Below are positions 1 to 5,699 of a DNA stretch of 6,333 nt, piece after piece (the stretch's first letter is position 1; the number at the start of each line of letters is the position of its first letter). A program made the position numbers and the translations under genes. Source of the stretch: Treponema sp. (GTDB lineage Bacteria; Spirochaetota; Spirochaetia; Treponematales; Breznakiellaceae). The notes beneath the pieces were generated by a model that had not been told where the DNA came from, searched no databases, and saw nothing but the letters and a program-made list of their open reading frames with translations. The DNA is taken from positions 1 to 6,333 of the forward strand of contig JAIRRR010000313.1 in assembly GCA_031255875.1 (NCBI GenBank), written 5' to 3'.

Positions 1-887
1 TCTATAAGCTGCCGTTTTAGCGCGGCGGCCTTGGTCTTGCTGCCTATAACGCCGATATACGCGCAATTCTTGCCGATTATCTGCCGCAGAACGGCAAGGT
101 CATAGGCGTGGGTTACAATTACAATATAATCCCTGGGGCCGACTTTAATTTTTTCCTCAATACGGTCATAATCGCCGGTAATCAGATCAAGAGCGCCGGG
201 AAAAAGCTCCCGGCTTACAAATTCTTCCCGGTTATCAAAAACAACGCAGCGGAAGCCGACGCTCTCCAGCACAGGTTCCAGCGCCTGGGCCACATGCCCC
301 CCGCCAAAGATAAAAACCCTGCCCGCGATTTTGATCGGCTCGCCGTAGAGGAGCCGCCCCCCCTTCTTGATCAGCACCTCCCTGTTTCTCGCAAGCTCCC
401 GTATTTCATCCGCGCCCAGCTTCATTTCGGCGGGGAAAAGGGAAGCGCCCGGGTAAAGGGCCATGGCCCATTCGGAAGGCGAAGTCAAATCGACAAAGAG
501 CCACATATCCTCGTCTTTTTCAAGTCGGTCCAGGGCTTCCGTTATAAGGGAAGCTGTTTTTCCGTCCCCCCCCTCCACAAACTGAAAAAAAACATCCACA
601 TTGCCGCCGCACATCATGCCCAGTTCTTCCTCGTCGTTGCGGTAGAGCCGGTAAGTCTTGCGCCCGGACCGCCGCTGTTCCAGAAGCCCCTGGGCAAGCT
701 GGATGGATCTGTATTCCAGAGTCCCCCCGCCTATAGTCCCCGTGACCCTGCCGCTTTTACCAACCAGTATATGCGCGCCCGCGCTCCTCGGGCTTGAGCC
801 CGCTTCGGCTACAATCGTCGCCAATACCGTGTCCTCGCCCGAATTGATCTTTTCAAGCATGGCAATGTACAGATCTTTAATATGCAT
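1..887 (-). CDS. xdhC: XdhC-family molybdenum cofactor insertion/maturation protein (3' end cut off by the window)
   Basis: The frame is open from the ATG at 885-887 to the window edge, giving 295 visible residues. The N-terminal XdhC/CoxI-type domain shows ATIVAEAGSSPRSAG (about 23-37), GTIGGGTLE (50-58) and the cysteine-containing GMMCGG (90-95). After a linker, a Rossmann-type C-terminal domain begins with VFIFGGGHVAQAL (191-203), followed by FDNREEF (217-223), VTHAYDL (258-264) and IGVIGSKTKAAALK (278-291). In the family these proteins bind molybdenum cofactor and help its sulfuration and insertion into xanthine dehydrogenase-type hydroxylases. The closest known architecture, from memory, is the version found with selenium-dependent molybdenum hydroxylases. 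Usual length is about 340 residues, so roughly 40-50 are missing. The start is supported because the conserved domain begins at its normal distance from this Met; the ribosome site (AGGA, 4-5 nt upstream) is weak. It is co-oriented with folD but 303 nt away, so it is probably a separate transcription unit. The target enzyme is not in the window. Confidence 0.9.
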   Translation of the reverse strand, partial: MHIKDLYIAMLEKINSGEDTVLATIVAEAGSSPRSAGAHILVGKSGRVTGTIGGGTLEYRSIQLAQGLLEQRRSGRKTYRLYRNDEEELGMMCGGNVDVFFQFVEGGDGKTASLITEALDRLEKDEDMWLFVDLTSPSEWAMALYPGASLFPAEMKLGADEIRELARNREVLIKKGGRLLYGEPIKIAGRVFIFGGGHVAQALEPVLESVGFRCVVFDNREEFVSRELFPGALDLITGDYDRIEEKIKVGPRDYIVIVTHAYDLAVLRQIIGKNCAYIGVIGSKTKAAALKRQLI

Positions 888-916
888 TTTCCTATTTTAC
901 CACACAATTTCCAAAA

Positions 917-943
917 ATTCTACTATAGGGGAAGCCCCGGCAA
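917..943 (-). promoter_or_regulatory. weak sigma70-like promoter candidate for xdhC
   Basis: On the minus strand TTGCCG (938-943) is followed after 15 nt by TAGAAT (917-922), about 30 nt upstream of the xdhC ATG, in an A/T-richer stretch. The spacing is shorter than the usual 16-18 nt and a 4-bp inverted repeat (928-938) lies in the spacer, so this is only a plausible site. Confidence 0.22.
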
Positions 944-1030
944 GCGGTTTTACCGTTACAAGTGCTCAGGGCTGTTTTAAAACCGGGCCATATTTCCAGC
1001 AGTATTATTTTTCTATAGGTTTTGGGCGCA

Positions 1031-1062
1031 TCCGGCAGCCTTGCTGTCGCCAGGCCGCCGGA
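1031..1062 (-). other. 11-bp hairpin downstream of folD
   Basis: The arms are 1031-1041 and 1052-1062, with a 10-nt loop. In the minus-strand transcript all 11 positions pair, one as G-U; in the plus-strand transcript that position would be an A/C mismatch. The fold therefore favours leftward RNA, the direction folD is read. No U-run follows it. It could be a second part of the operon's transcript end or a leader element of xdhC. Confidence 0.4.
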
Positions 1063-1078
1063 CCGGGCTATCCGCTCT

Positions 1079-1113
1079 TATACCATTGGGCGGGAAACCC
1101 GCCCAATGGTATA
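1079..1113 (-). terminator. perfect 16-bp palindrome with a 3-nt loop, probable 3' end structure of the folate operon
   Basis: The arms at 1079-1094 and 1098-1113 are perfectly complementary, with loop AAA (TTT on the minus strand). The stem is A/T-rich at its base and GGGCGGG/CCCGCCC at its tip. It lies 78 nt past the folD stop, where a transcript end is expected. It lacks the U-tract of a standard intrinsic terminator on either strand, so it may instead be an mRNA-stabilising 3' hairpin, a U-less terminator or a dispersed palindromic repeat. No second copy occurs in the window. Confidence 0.45.
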
Positions 1114-1190
1114 CCGCTTCTATCCCTTGCGCGGGGATTCAAGCCGGTATTGGTAATTGTCCGCAGAGCGGCCCGCCCCGCGTCAGTTTT

Positions 1191-2054
1191 TCATTGTTGG
1201 CCGGATTCCAGCGCCTTCTGCGCGGCTTCGATTACATGACGGATAGTTACGCAGGTAGTAACCGTGCCCACGCCGCCGGGAACCGGGGTAATCGCTTTAA
1301 CAACAGGCTCCGCTTCGGCAAACTTTACGTCCCCGCAGAGGCCCCCGCCTTCCTTTACATGGATACCCACGTCGATTACCGTCTGGCCTTCCCGGAAATA
1401 CTCCCCGGTTACAGCCTCGGCCTTCCCGGCGGCCACAATGACAATTTCCGCCTCCCTTGCCACGGAGGGCAGGTCTCTGGTTTTGGTGTGGCAGATGGTA
1501 ACCGTGGCGTTTTTGTGCATGAGCATCATTGCCACGGGCCGGCCGATTACCAGGCTGCGGCCTATAACGGTAACCCGCCTGCCCGCCGGGTCCACGCCGT
1601 AGTGGGCGAGGATCGCCATGCAGGCCTCGGCGGTGCAGGGGGGGAAGCCCAGGCCGGTGTTGGCGAACACCCCGGCCAGCGACCCGTCGGTAATGCCGTC
1701 TATGTCTTTTTCGGGCAGCAGGGCCGCGCGTATCGCGTTGTCGTCGATGTGCCTGGGCAGGGGCCGGAAGAGGAGCACCCCGTGGACGCCCCTGTCGGCG
1801 TTCGCCTCGCGGATGACATCGAGAAGCCTCTCCTGGGACGCGTCCGCGGGAAGCAGGTATTGCTTTACGTCAACGCCGACGGATTCGCAGCGCTTTTTCG
1901 CGCCTTTCTCGTAGGAAATATCATCGTCGCGTTCGCCCAGCCGGATTATCCCCAAAGCCGGGGTAACGCCCCTGGCCTTGAGGGCCTCGACATCCTTCTT
2001 CATGGTTTCCGTCAGGGCTTCGACTACCTCTTTCCCTTTTAGTATCTGCGCCAT
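1191..2054 (-). CDS. folD: FolD-family methylene-THF dehydrogenase; cyclohydrolase site residues replaced
   Basis: This 287-residue protein is full length for FolD. It catalyses NAD(P)-dependent interconversion of 5,10-methylene-THF and 5,10-methenyl-THF; most family members also hydrolyse methenyl-THF to 10-formyl-THF. The N-terminal catalytic domain carries SYEKGAKKRCESVG (47-60), GVLLFRPLP (92-100) and PEKDIDG (114-120). The Rossmann domain carries VIGRSLVIGRP (163-173) and ATVTICHTKT (183-192), whose Arg and CHTKT pattern resemble NADP-using enzymes. Near the end is ITPVPGGVG (255-263). Compared without gaps to E. coli and human FolD from memory, the cyclohydrolase lysine (human K56) is A52 and the conserved glutamine (Q100) is F96; the aspartate (D125) is kept as D119. 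With fchA directly upstream, a mainly dehydrogenase role is inferred. The frame stays open upstream into fchA, but the ATG at 2052-2054 has a strong AGGAGG site and the family N-terminus. It is the last gene of the operon, 68 nt after fchA. Confidence 0.95.
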   Translation of the reverse strand: MAQILKGKEVVEALTETMKKDVEALKARGVTPALGIIRLGERDDDISYEKGAKKRCESVGVDVKQYLLPADASQERLLDVIREANADRGVHGVLLFRPLPRHIDDNAIRAALLPEKDIDGITDGSLAGVFANTGLGFPPCTAEACMAILAHYGVDPAGRRVTVIGRSLVIGRPVAMMLMHKNATVTICHTKTRDLPSVAREAEIVIVAAGKAEAVTGEYFREGQTVIDVGIHVKEGGGLCGDVKFAEAEPVVKAITPVPGGVGTVTTCVTIRHVIEAAQKALESGQQ

Positions 2055-2059
2055 TACGG

Positions 2060-2065
2060 CCTCCT
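2060..2065 (-). promoter_or_regulatory. ribosome binding site of folD
   Basis: AGGAGG lies 5 nt before the ATG at 2054. It settles the folD start, since the same frame is open for another 108 codons upstream across fchA. Confidence 0.85.
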
Positions 2066-2122
2066 CTATTGTTCGCGCAAGCGTTTGCCCAGGCAGCGAG
2101 CGGGCCGGCCGCCGCCTGCGGT

Positions 2123-2752
2123 TTATCTGAGCTGCTCCCTTACCCCGGCGAAAATGGCATCGGCCTTTGCCGTGTATTCGGCGAGCAGCCGGTCGGCGTC
2201 CGCGTTGAGCTTTTCGGCATAGGCGCGGTCCTTCATCGCCTTTGTGTTGATAAAGATGTTCAGGCTGGCGCCGATAAGGGCCGCCTTGCAGAAGGCCACG
2301 CCCACCCCGGCGTCGCTTACCGCAAGTTTCGAGCCTTTCGCCGCGAATTCCTTGATAATGTCGATGGCCTCGGCGCACTTTTTCATGATCTCGAAGGGCG
2401 TCACCGCGGCGTCGCGAAGGGCCCCTTCCATGACGCGGTCCTTCTCCGCCTGCTGCTCCGGCGTGTCCCTGGGCAGGCCGTAGGCCCGGGCAAGCGGGGC
2501 AAAATCCTCGGCGTCCCGGTCGATAAGGCGGAGCAGCGCGTCCTGTAGTTCGTCAGACTTTTTTTTCAGCCCGGCGATCTCGGCTTCCACACCGGCGTAC
2601 TTTTTCTTGCCGACGGTAAGGCTGCCGACCATGTTTCCCAGCGCCACGCCAATCGCGCCCGTCAGCGCGGAGGCCCCGCCCCCGCCGGGCACCGGCTCTT
2701 TGGAGGCGAGGACGCTGATAAAATCGGGAATGGTTTTAGCTGAAATAGACAT
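2123..2752 (-). CDS. fchA: methenyl-THF cyclohydrolase / formimino-THF cyclodeaminase family protein
   Basis: This 209-residue cytosolic protein belongs to the cyclodeaminase/cyclohydrolase family, which includes bacterial FchA and the C-terminal domain of animal FTCD. Visible family marks are the glycine-rich PGGGGASALTGAIG (22-35) near the N-terminus, a long helical middle (about 55-135) and VSDAGVGVAF (145-154), whose Asp147 matches the conserved acidic residue. In this setting it most likely interconverts 10-formyl-THF and 5,10-methenyl-THF, the step between Fhs and FolD. A formiminoglycine/purine degradation role is possible for the family, but no partner for that is nearby. It starts 9 nt after the fhs stop and its Shine-Dalgarno touches that stop codon, so the two are probably translationally coupled. 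A GC-rich GGCCGGCC palindrome (2103-2110) sits in the gap to folD. Confidence 0.92.
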   Translation of the reverse strand: MSISAKTIPDFISVLASKEPVPGGGGASALTGAIGVALGNMVGSLTVGKKKYAGVEAEIAGLKKKSDELQDALLRLIDRDAEDFAPLARAYGLPRDTPEQQAEKDRVMEGALRDAAVTPFEIMKKCAEAIDIIKEFAAKGSKLAVSDAGVGVAFCKAALIGASLNIFINTKAMKDRAYAEKLNADADRLLAEYTAKADAIFAGVREQLR

Positions 2753-2756
2753 CGCG

Positions 2757-2762
2757 CTCCCC
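2757..2762 (-). promoter_or_regulatory. ribosome binding site of fchA overlapping the fhs stop
   Basis: GGGGAG lies 4 nt before the fchA ATG, and its first G is the last base of the fhs TAG (2762-2764). Ribosomes ending fhs are placed directly on the next start, a sign of translational coupling. Confidence 0.7.
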
Positions 2763-4507
2763 TAGAACAGCCCGCTGATCTTCCCGGTATTGTCCACGTC
2801 GATCCTTTCGGCCGCAGGGACGGGCGGAAGGCCGGGCATGGTCATAATTTCGCCGGTAAGCGCCACGATAAAGCCCGCCCCGGCGGAAACCTTAACCTTG
2901 CGGACCGTAAGCCGCCAGTCCTGCGGGGCCCCGAGTTTCGCCGGATCGTCGGTAAAGCTGTATTGGGTTTTCGCCATACACACCGGAATATTGCCGTAGC
3001 CGAGTTTTTCAAGCTGGGCGATTTCCTTCTGCGCTTCCGGGAGAATGTCCACGCCCCGGGCATGGTAGACGCGCGTCGCGATGGTCTCTATTTTTTCCGT
3101 AATGCCGCCCCCAAGCTCGTAGCTGAACTTGAAATTCGGCTTCTGCTCGCACAGCTCTATGACCTTTTCAGCCAGGGCCTTTCCGCCCTCGCCGCCCCTG
3201 GCCCACACTTCCGAGAGAACTACGTTGACGCCCTTCTCTTTGCACAGCTTCTCTACCAGGTCAAGCTCAGCTTTCGTGTCCGTGGGGAAGGCGTTAATCG
3301 CCACCACTGCCGGAAGGCCGTAGACGCCGGTAATATTGTCGATATGCTGGAGCAGGTTCGGAAGGCCCGCTTCCAGGGCTTTAAGGTTTTCCTTGTTAAG
3401 CTCGGCCTTGGGGATGCCGCCGTGGCTCTTGAGCGCCCGCACCGTGGCCACGATTACCACCGCCGACGGGTTAAGCCCGGCAAGGCGGCACTTGATGTCC
3501 AGGAATTTTTCCGCGCCCAGGTCCGCGCCGAAACCGGCTTCGGTAATCGCGTACTCGCCGAGCTTAAGGGCAAGCTGGGTCGCCATGACCGAGTTACAGC
3601 CGTGGGCGATGTTGGCAAAGGGGCCGCCGTGCACGAAGGCCGGGGTGCCTTCCAGCGTCTGCACCAGGTTCGGCTTCAGCGCGTCCTTGAGCAGGGCCGC
3701 CATGGCGCCGTGGGCGTTAAGCTGGCCTGCGGTAACGGGCTGGTCGCCGCCCGTGCTCTGCTTCCCGTAGGTATAGCCCACCACTATCCTCGAAAGCCGC
3801 GCCTTAAGATCGTCGATGCTGGAAGCGAGGCAGAGAATCGCCATAATCTCGCTGGCGACGGTAATATCGTAGCCGTCTTCCCGGGGGGTGCCGTTGGCCC
3901 TGCCGCCCAGCCCGTCCACCACGGAGCGGAGCTGCCGGTCGTTCATGTCCACGCAGCGCCGCCAGGTGATCTTCTTGGGGTTGATGTTGAGTTTGTTGTC
4001 CTGGAAGATGTGGTTGTCAACCATGGCCGCGAGGAGGTTGTTCGCCGCGCCGATGGCGTGGAAGTCGCCGGTAAAGTGCAGGTTGATGTCTTCCATGGGG
4101 ATAACCTGCGCCCAGCCGCCGCCGGCCGCGCCGCCCTTTACGCCGAATACCGGCCCAAGGGAAGGCTCGCGCAGGGCGACGATGACCTTCTTGCCCAGCA
4201 GCTTGAGCCCGTCCGCCAGGCCGACCGTGGTCGTGGTCTTCCCCTCGCCCGCAGGGGTGGGGTTAATCGCGGTAACCAGGACGAGCTTCCCGTCCTTGTC
4301 GTTTTTATGGTCGATCAGGTAGTTGTAATCGACTTTTGCCTTGTAATTGCCGTACTGTTCAAGGTACTGTTCGGGAATATTTGCCCGTTTTGCCACTTCC
4401 GTAATCTTATCCGAATGCCCGGGATAAACCGACTGGGCGATTTCGATGTCCGAAACAATGCCGCCGTCTTCTTTCTTTGTGATCTTCTTTACTCCGTCGC
4501 CTGTCAT
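2762..4507 (-). CDS. fhs: formate--tetrahydrofolate ligase (formyl-THF synthetase)
   Basis: This 581-residue enzyme joins formate to THF using ATP to give 10-formyl-THF, the entry step of the methyl branch. Motifs in order: SDIEIAQ (19-25), P-loop [11 protein letters not shown] (84-94), [19 protein letters not shown] (113-131), [10 protein letters not shown] (139-148), [16 protein letters not shown] (288-303), [13 protein letters not shown] (323-335), NAFPTDT (405-411), [11 protein letters not shown] (432-442) and a C-terminal [10 protein letters not shown] (555-564). The residues I recall as nucleotide and folate contacts in the Moorella enzyme (Arg before EPSLGP, Phe of PAF, Trp of EVW) are present, so it should be active. 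A TTG at 4535-4537 would add ten residues but has no ribosome site; the ATG at 4505-4507 has AAGGAG 6 nt upstream. From this start there is a lysine-rich N-terminal extension of about 13 residues over Moorella Fhs, and a small insertion at KQSTGGDQP (249-257). It follows metF by 63 nt and precedes fchA by 9 nt. Confidence 0.98.
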   Translation of the reverse strand: MTGDGVKKITKKEDGGIVSDIEIAQSVYPGHSDKITEVAKRANIPEQYLEQYGNYKAKVDYNYLIDHKNDKDGKLVLVTAINPTPAGEGKTTTTVGLADGLKLLGKKVIVALREPSLGPVFGVKGGAAGGGWAQVIPMEDINLHFTGDFHAIGAANNLLAAMVDNHIFQDNKLNINPKKITWRRCVDMNDRQLRSVVDGLGGRANGTPREDGYDITVASEIMAILCLASSIDDLKARLSRIVVGYTYGKQSTGGDQPVTAGQLNAHGAMAALLKDALKPNLVQTLEGTPAFVHGGPFANIAHGCNSVMATQLALKLGEYAITEAGFGADLGAEKFLDIKCRLAGLNPSAVVIVATVRALKSHGGIPKAELNKENLKALEAGLPNLLQHIDNITGVYGLPAVVAINAFPTDTKAELDLVEKLCKEKGVNVVLSEVWARGGEGGKALAEKVIELCEQKPNFKFSYELGGGITEKIETIATRVYHARGVDILPEAQKEIAQLEKLGYGNIPVCMAKTQYSFTDDPAKLGAPQDWRLTVRKVKVSAGAGFIVALTGEIMTMPGLPPVPAAERIDVDNTGKISGLF

Positions 4508-4513
4508 TCTTCT

Positions 4514-4519
4514 CTCCTT
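4514..4519 (-). promoter_or_regulatory. ribosome binding site of fhs
   Basis: AAGGAG is 6 nt upstream of the ATG at 4507. It lies inside the coding region that would follow the alternative TTG at 4537, which is why the ATG is preferred. Confidence 0.85.
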
Positions 4520-4570
4520 AAAATTGGGATTATTCAAACTAATGCCGGCCGGCCTCCGCCCGCCGCGCCT

Positions 4571-5488
4571 TTAAGCTTTCCTCATGCGGATGCCCGAATC
4601 AATCACTATCTTCGCGACATCGGCGCTTTTGTTCAGGGCGTAAATATGGATGCCGTCAACGCCGGCCGCCATATAATCCCACAGCGACTTTACCGTGTAC
4701 TCCATGCCCGCCTTTTTGAAATCCGCCGCCGTTTCCTTGACAACGGCTTCGCTTGCGCCCCGCACCGGCGTGTACTTCCCGATAATCGCCGCCAGTTCCG
4801 GCGGGACGGAGCAGCCGTTGGAAACCGTCATGTTGATGATGGGATCGCGGGACAGGACGGGCATAAGGCCCATCACCATGGGAAGGCGGACGCCGGCTTT
4901 CCAGCACTTTTCCCGGAAGCGGGAAAACGCGCCGACATCGTGGCAGAGCTGGAGCATGATAAACTCGGCCCCGGCGTCCTGCTTTGCCTTGAGGAAGGCA
5001 ATGTCCGATTCAAGGGAAGGCGCCAGGATGTGTTTTTCCGCGTATCCCGCGCAGCCCATGGAAATCGAAGGGAAATTTTCTTTAAGAAAGGCGATAAGGA
5101 AATTGGCGTGTTCAAAATCGCCGCCGGTGGTGGTTTTCAGCTTGCCCGTTTCCGGGTCCTTGGGAAAATCCCCGCGCATGGGGAGGAAATTCTCTATCCC
5201 AAAGTCGATGTAGCTTTGGATGATCTCCAGAATCTCCTGCTTCTTGTTCCCGATGCAGGTAAAGTGGGTCATGCAGGCAACGCCGTTGTCGGTGATAAAC
5301 TTGCATATCTCCTTGCTCTTGCCGACATTGGTGCCGCCCGCGCCGTAAGTGCAGCTGATAAAGTCGGGGCCGAAACGGAACAGCTCTTTCAGTTCTGCCT
5401 GCAGTTTGGGAACCCCGTCGTCTTCCTTCGGTGGAAAGACCTCAAATGAAAAGGTCATTCTCTGTCTAATGATCTCGCCGATTTTCAA
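4571..5488 (-). CDS. metF: 5,10-methylenetetrahydrofolate reductase, short bacterial form
   Basis: This 305-residue flavoprotein-type TIM barrel reduces 5,10-methylene-THF to 5-methyl-THF, the last methyl-branch step, and the product also feeds methionine synthesis. Marks seen: SFEVFPPK with the catalytic-type Glu16, CTYGAGG (46-52), PMRGDFPKD with Asp107 of the RGD flavin/folate motif, GCAGYAEKH (145-153), Gln180 in MLQLCHDV (178-185), and GVDGIHIYALN (276-286). Length matches enzymes lacking the eukaryotic regulatory domain. The usual Q-[FL]-F-F-D segment reads QLCHD, an uncommon local change near the folate site. The start is a TTG (5486-5488) with AAGGAGG 6 nt upstream; it restores the normal family N-terminus, which an ATG ten codons later would cut. 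No metV zinc-protein partner or electron-transfer subunit is adjacent, so the reductant cannot be told. The channel gene is 197 nt upstream and fhs 63 nt downstream, with a GCCGGCCGGC palindrome (4544-4553) in the latter gap. Confidence 0.96.
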   Translation of the reverse strand: MKIGEIIRQRMTFSFEVFPPKEDDGVPKLQAELKELFRFGPDFISCTYGAGGTNVGKSKEICKFITDNGVACMTHFTCIGNKKQEILEIIQSYIDFGIENFLPMRGDFPKDPETGKLKTTTGGDFEHANFLIAFLKENFPSISMGCAGYAEKHILAPSLESDIAFLKAKQDAGAEFIMLQLCHDVGAFSRFREKCWKAGVRLPMVMGLMPVLSRDPIINMTVSNGCSVPPELAAIIGKYTPVRGASEAVVKETAADFKKAGMEYTVKSLWDYMAAGVDGIHIYALNKSADVAKIVIDSGIRMRKA

Positions 5489-5494
5489 ATCGAG

Positions 5495-5501
5495 CCTCCT
5501 T
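5495..5501 (-). promoter_or_regulatory. strong ribosome binding site fixing the TTG start of metF
   Basis: AAGGAGG lies 6 nt before TTG at 5486-5488. No in-frame ATG or GTG lies at a suitable distance, so a TTG start is the best reading. Confidence 0.8.
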
Positions 5502-5523
5502 GTTTAACCTTGGTTCTATCACC

Positions 5524-5544
5524 TCTGCGGCTTCGCGCCGCAGA
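5524..5544 (-). promoter_or_regulatory. 8-bp hairpin in the metF leader
   Basis: Perfect arms TCTGCGGC (5524-5531) and GCCGCAGA (5537-5544) enclose a 5-nt loop, GCGAA on the transcript strand. The structure ends 22 nt before the metF Shine-Dalgarno. There is no U-run after it, so it is not a standard terminator; a leader or processing structure between the channel gene and metF is more likely. Confidence 0.4.
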
Positions 5545-5549
5545 TACCA

Positions 5550-5650
5550 AGCCGAAAGAATCAGGAAACCCGTTCCCCGCGCGGCCCCCGCGATTCGATC
5601 CCACGGGAACCCGCAATTGACAACGGATTAGGCAAAATCCGATTTCGGCT
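5550..5650 (-). other. possible multi-branched RNA structure between the channel gene and metF
   Basis: An 8-bp inverted repeat, AGCCGAAA (5550-5557) and TTTCGGCT (5643-5650), could close a 101-nt domain. Inside it are perfect short stems: 5624-5629 with 5636-5641 (6 bp, 6-nt loop), 5604-5607 with 5610-5613 (4 bp), and 5558-5562 with 5592-5596 (5 bp). The last encloses a further 4-bp stem (5564-5567 with 5573-5576). An alternative 5-bp stem (5580-5584 with 5588-5592) competes for position 5592. It matches no riboswitch class that I can recognise, and in GC-rich DNA some of these stems are expected by chance. A promoter for metF could also lie here, but I see no convincing -35/-10 pair. Confidence 0.28.
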
Positions 5651-5676
5651 CAATAATTCCCCTTGCGTAAATTCGC

Positions 5677-5699
5677 GCGCCGGTTTCAGGCGCCGGTTT
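5677..5699. repeat. short tandem direct repeat at the end of the channel gene
   Basis: GCGCCGGTTT occurs at 5677-5686 and again at 5690-5699 (13-bp period), spanning the stop codon and the last codons of the channel gene. It is probably a small local duplication with no known role. Confidence 0.35.

Larger units (their letters stand above)
888..1190. other. 303-nt intergenic gap between folD and xdhC
   Basis: No coding sequence is convincing here. The folD-proximal half (about 1031-1190) is GC-rich and holds two strong hairpins, listed separately. The xdhC-proximal half (888-1030) is richer in A/T, as expected for a promoter region. It also holds a perfect 10-bp palindrome, GTTTTAAAAC, at 974-983, and short inverted repeats at 928-938 (GGGG/CCCC) and 945-955 (CGGT/ACCG), any of which could be operator-like. 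I could not match the region to a known riboswitch. Confidence 0.6.

Noticed and set aside
541..600. Possible frameshift at homopolymer runs in xdhC (8 C at 564-573 region; also 7 C near 357-363)
   Set aside because: The reading frame passes through both runs intact with XdhC motifs on each side in the same frame.
1079..1113. Standard intrinsic terminator
   Set aside because: The stem is ideal, but no run of T follows on either strand, so it is reported only as a probable transcript-end hairpin.
108..2042. Plus-strand open frames at 108-797, 658-1239 and 1041-2042
   Set aside because: They are antisense to xdhC and folD, have arginine/proline/glycine-rich translations with no domain, and no ribosome sites.
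2055..2378. Extension of folD by 108 codons upstream
   Set aside because: It would overlap the 3' part of fchA in another frame, has arginine-rich shadow composition, and the ATG at 2054 has a strong ribosome site and family N-terminus.
4508..4537. TTG start for fhs at 4537
   Set aside because: There is no ribosome site before it, and the AAGGAG for the ATG at 4507 lies inside this stretch.
2963..5449. Long open frame of 828 codons on the plus strand
   Set aside because: It lies wholly antisense to metF and fhs, both strongly conserved and complete. Its translation shows no recognisable domain. Long antisense frames are common in GC-rich genes with skewed third positions.
5456..5485. ATG start for metF at 5456-5458
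   Set aside because: It would remove ten residues that fit the family N-terminus, and the strong AAGGAGG is placed for the TTG at 5488.
5550..5650. tRNA-like or degenerate tRNA gene
   Set aside because: A GATCGAATC string resembles a T-loop, but its flanking five bases do not pair and no acceptor or anticodon arm of proper length can be drawn on either strand.
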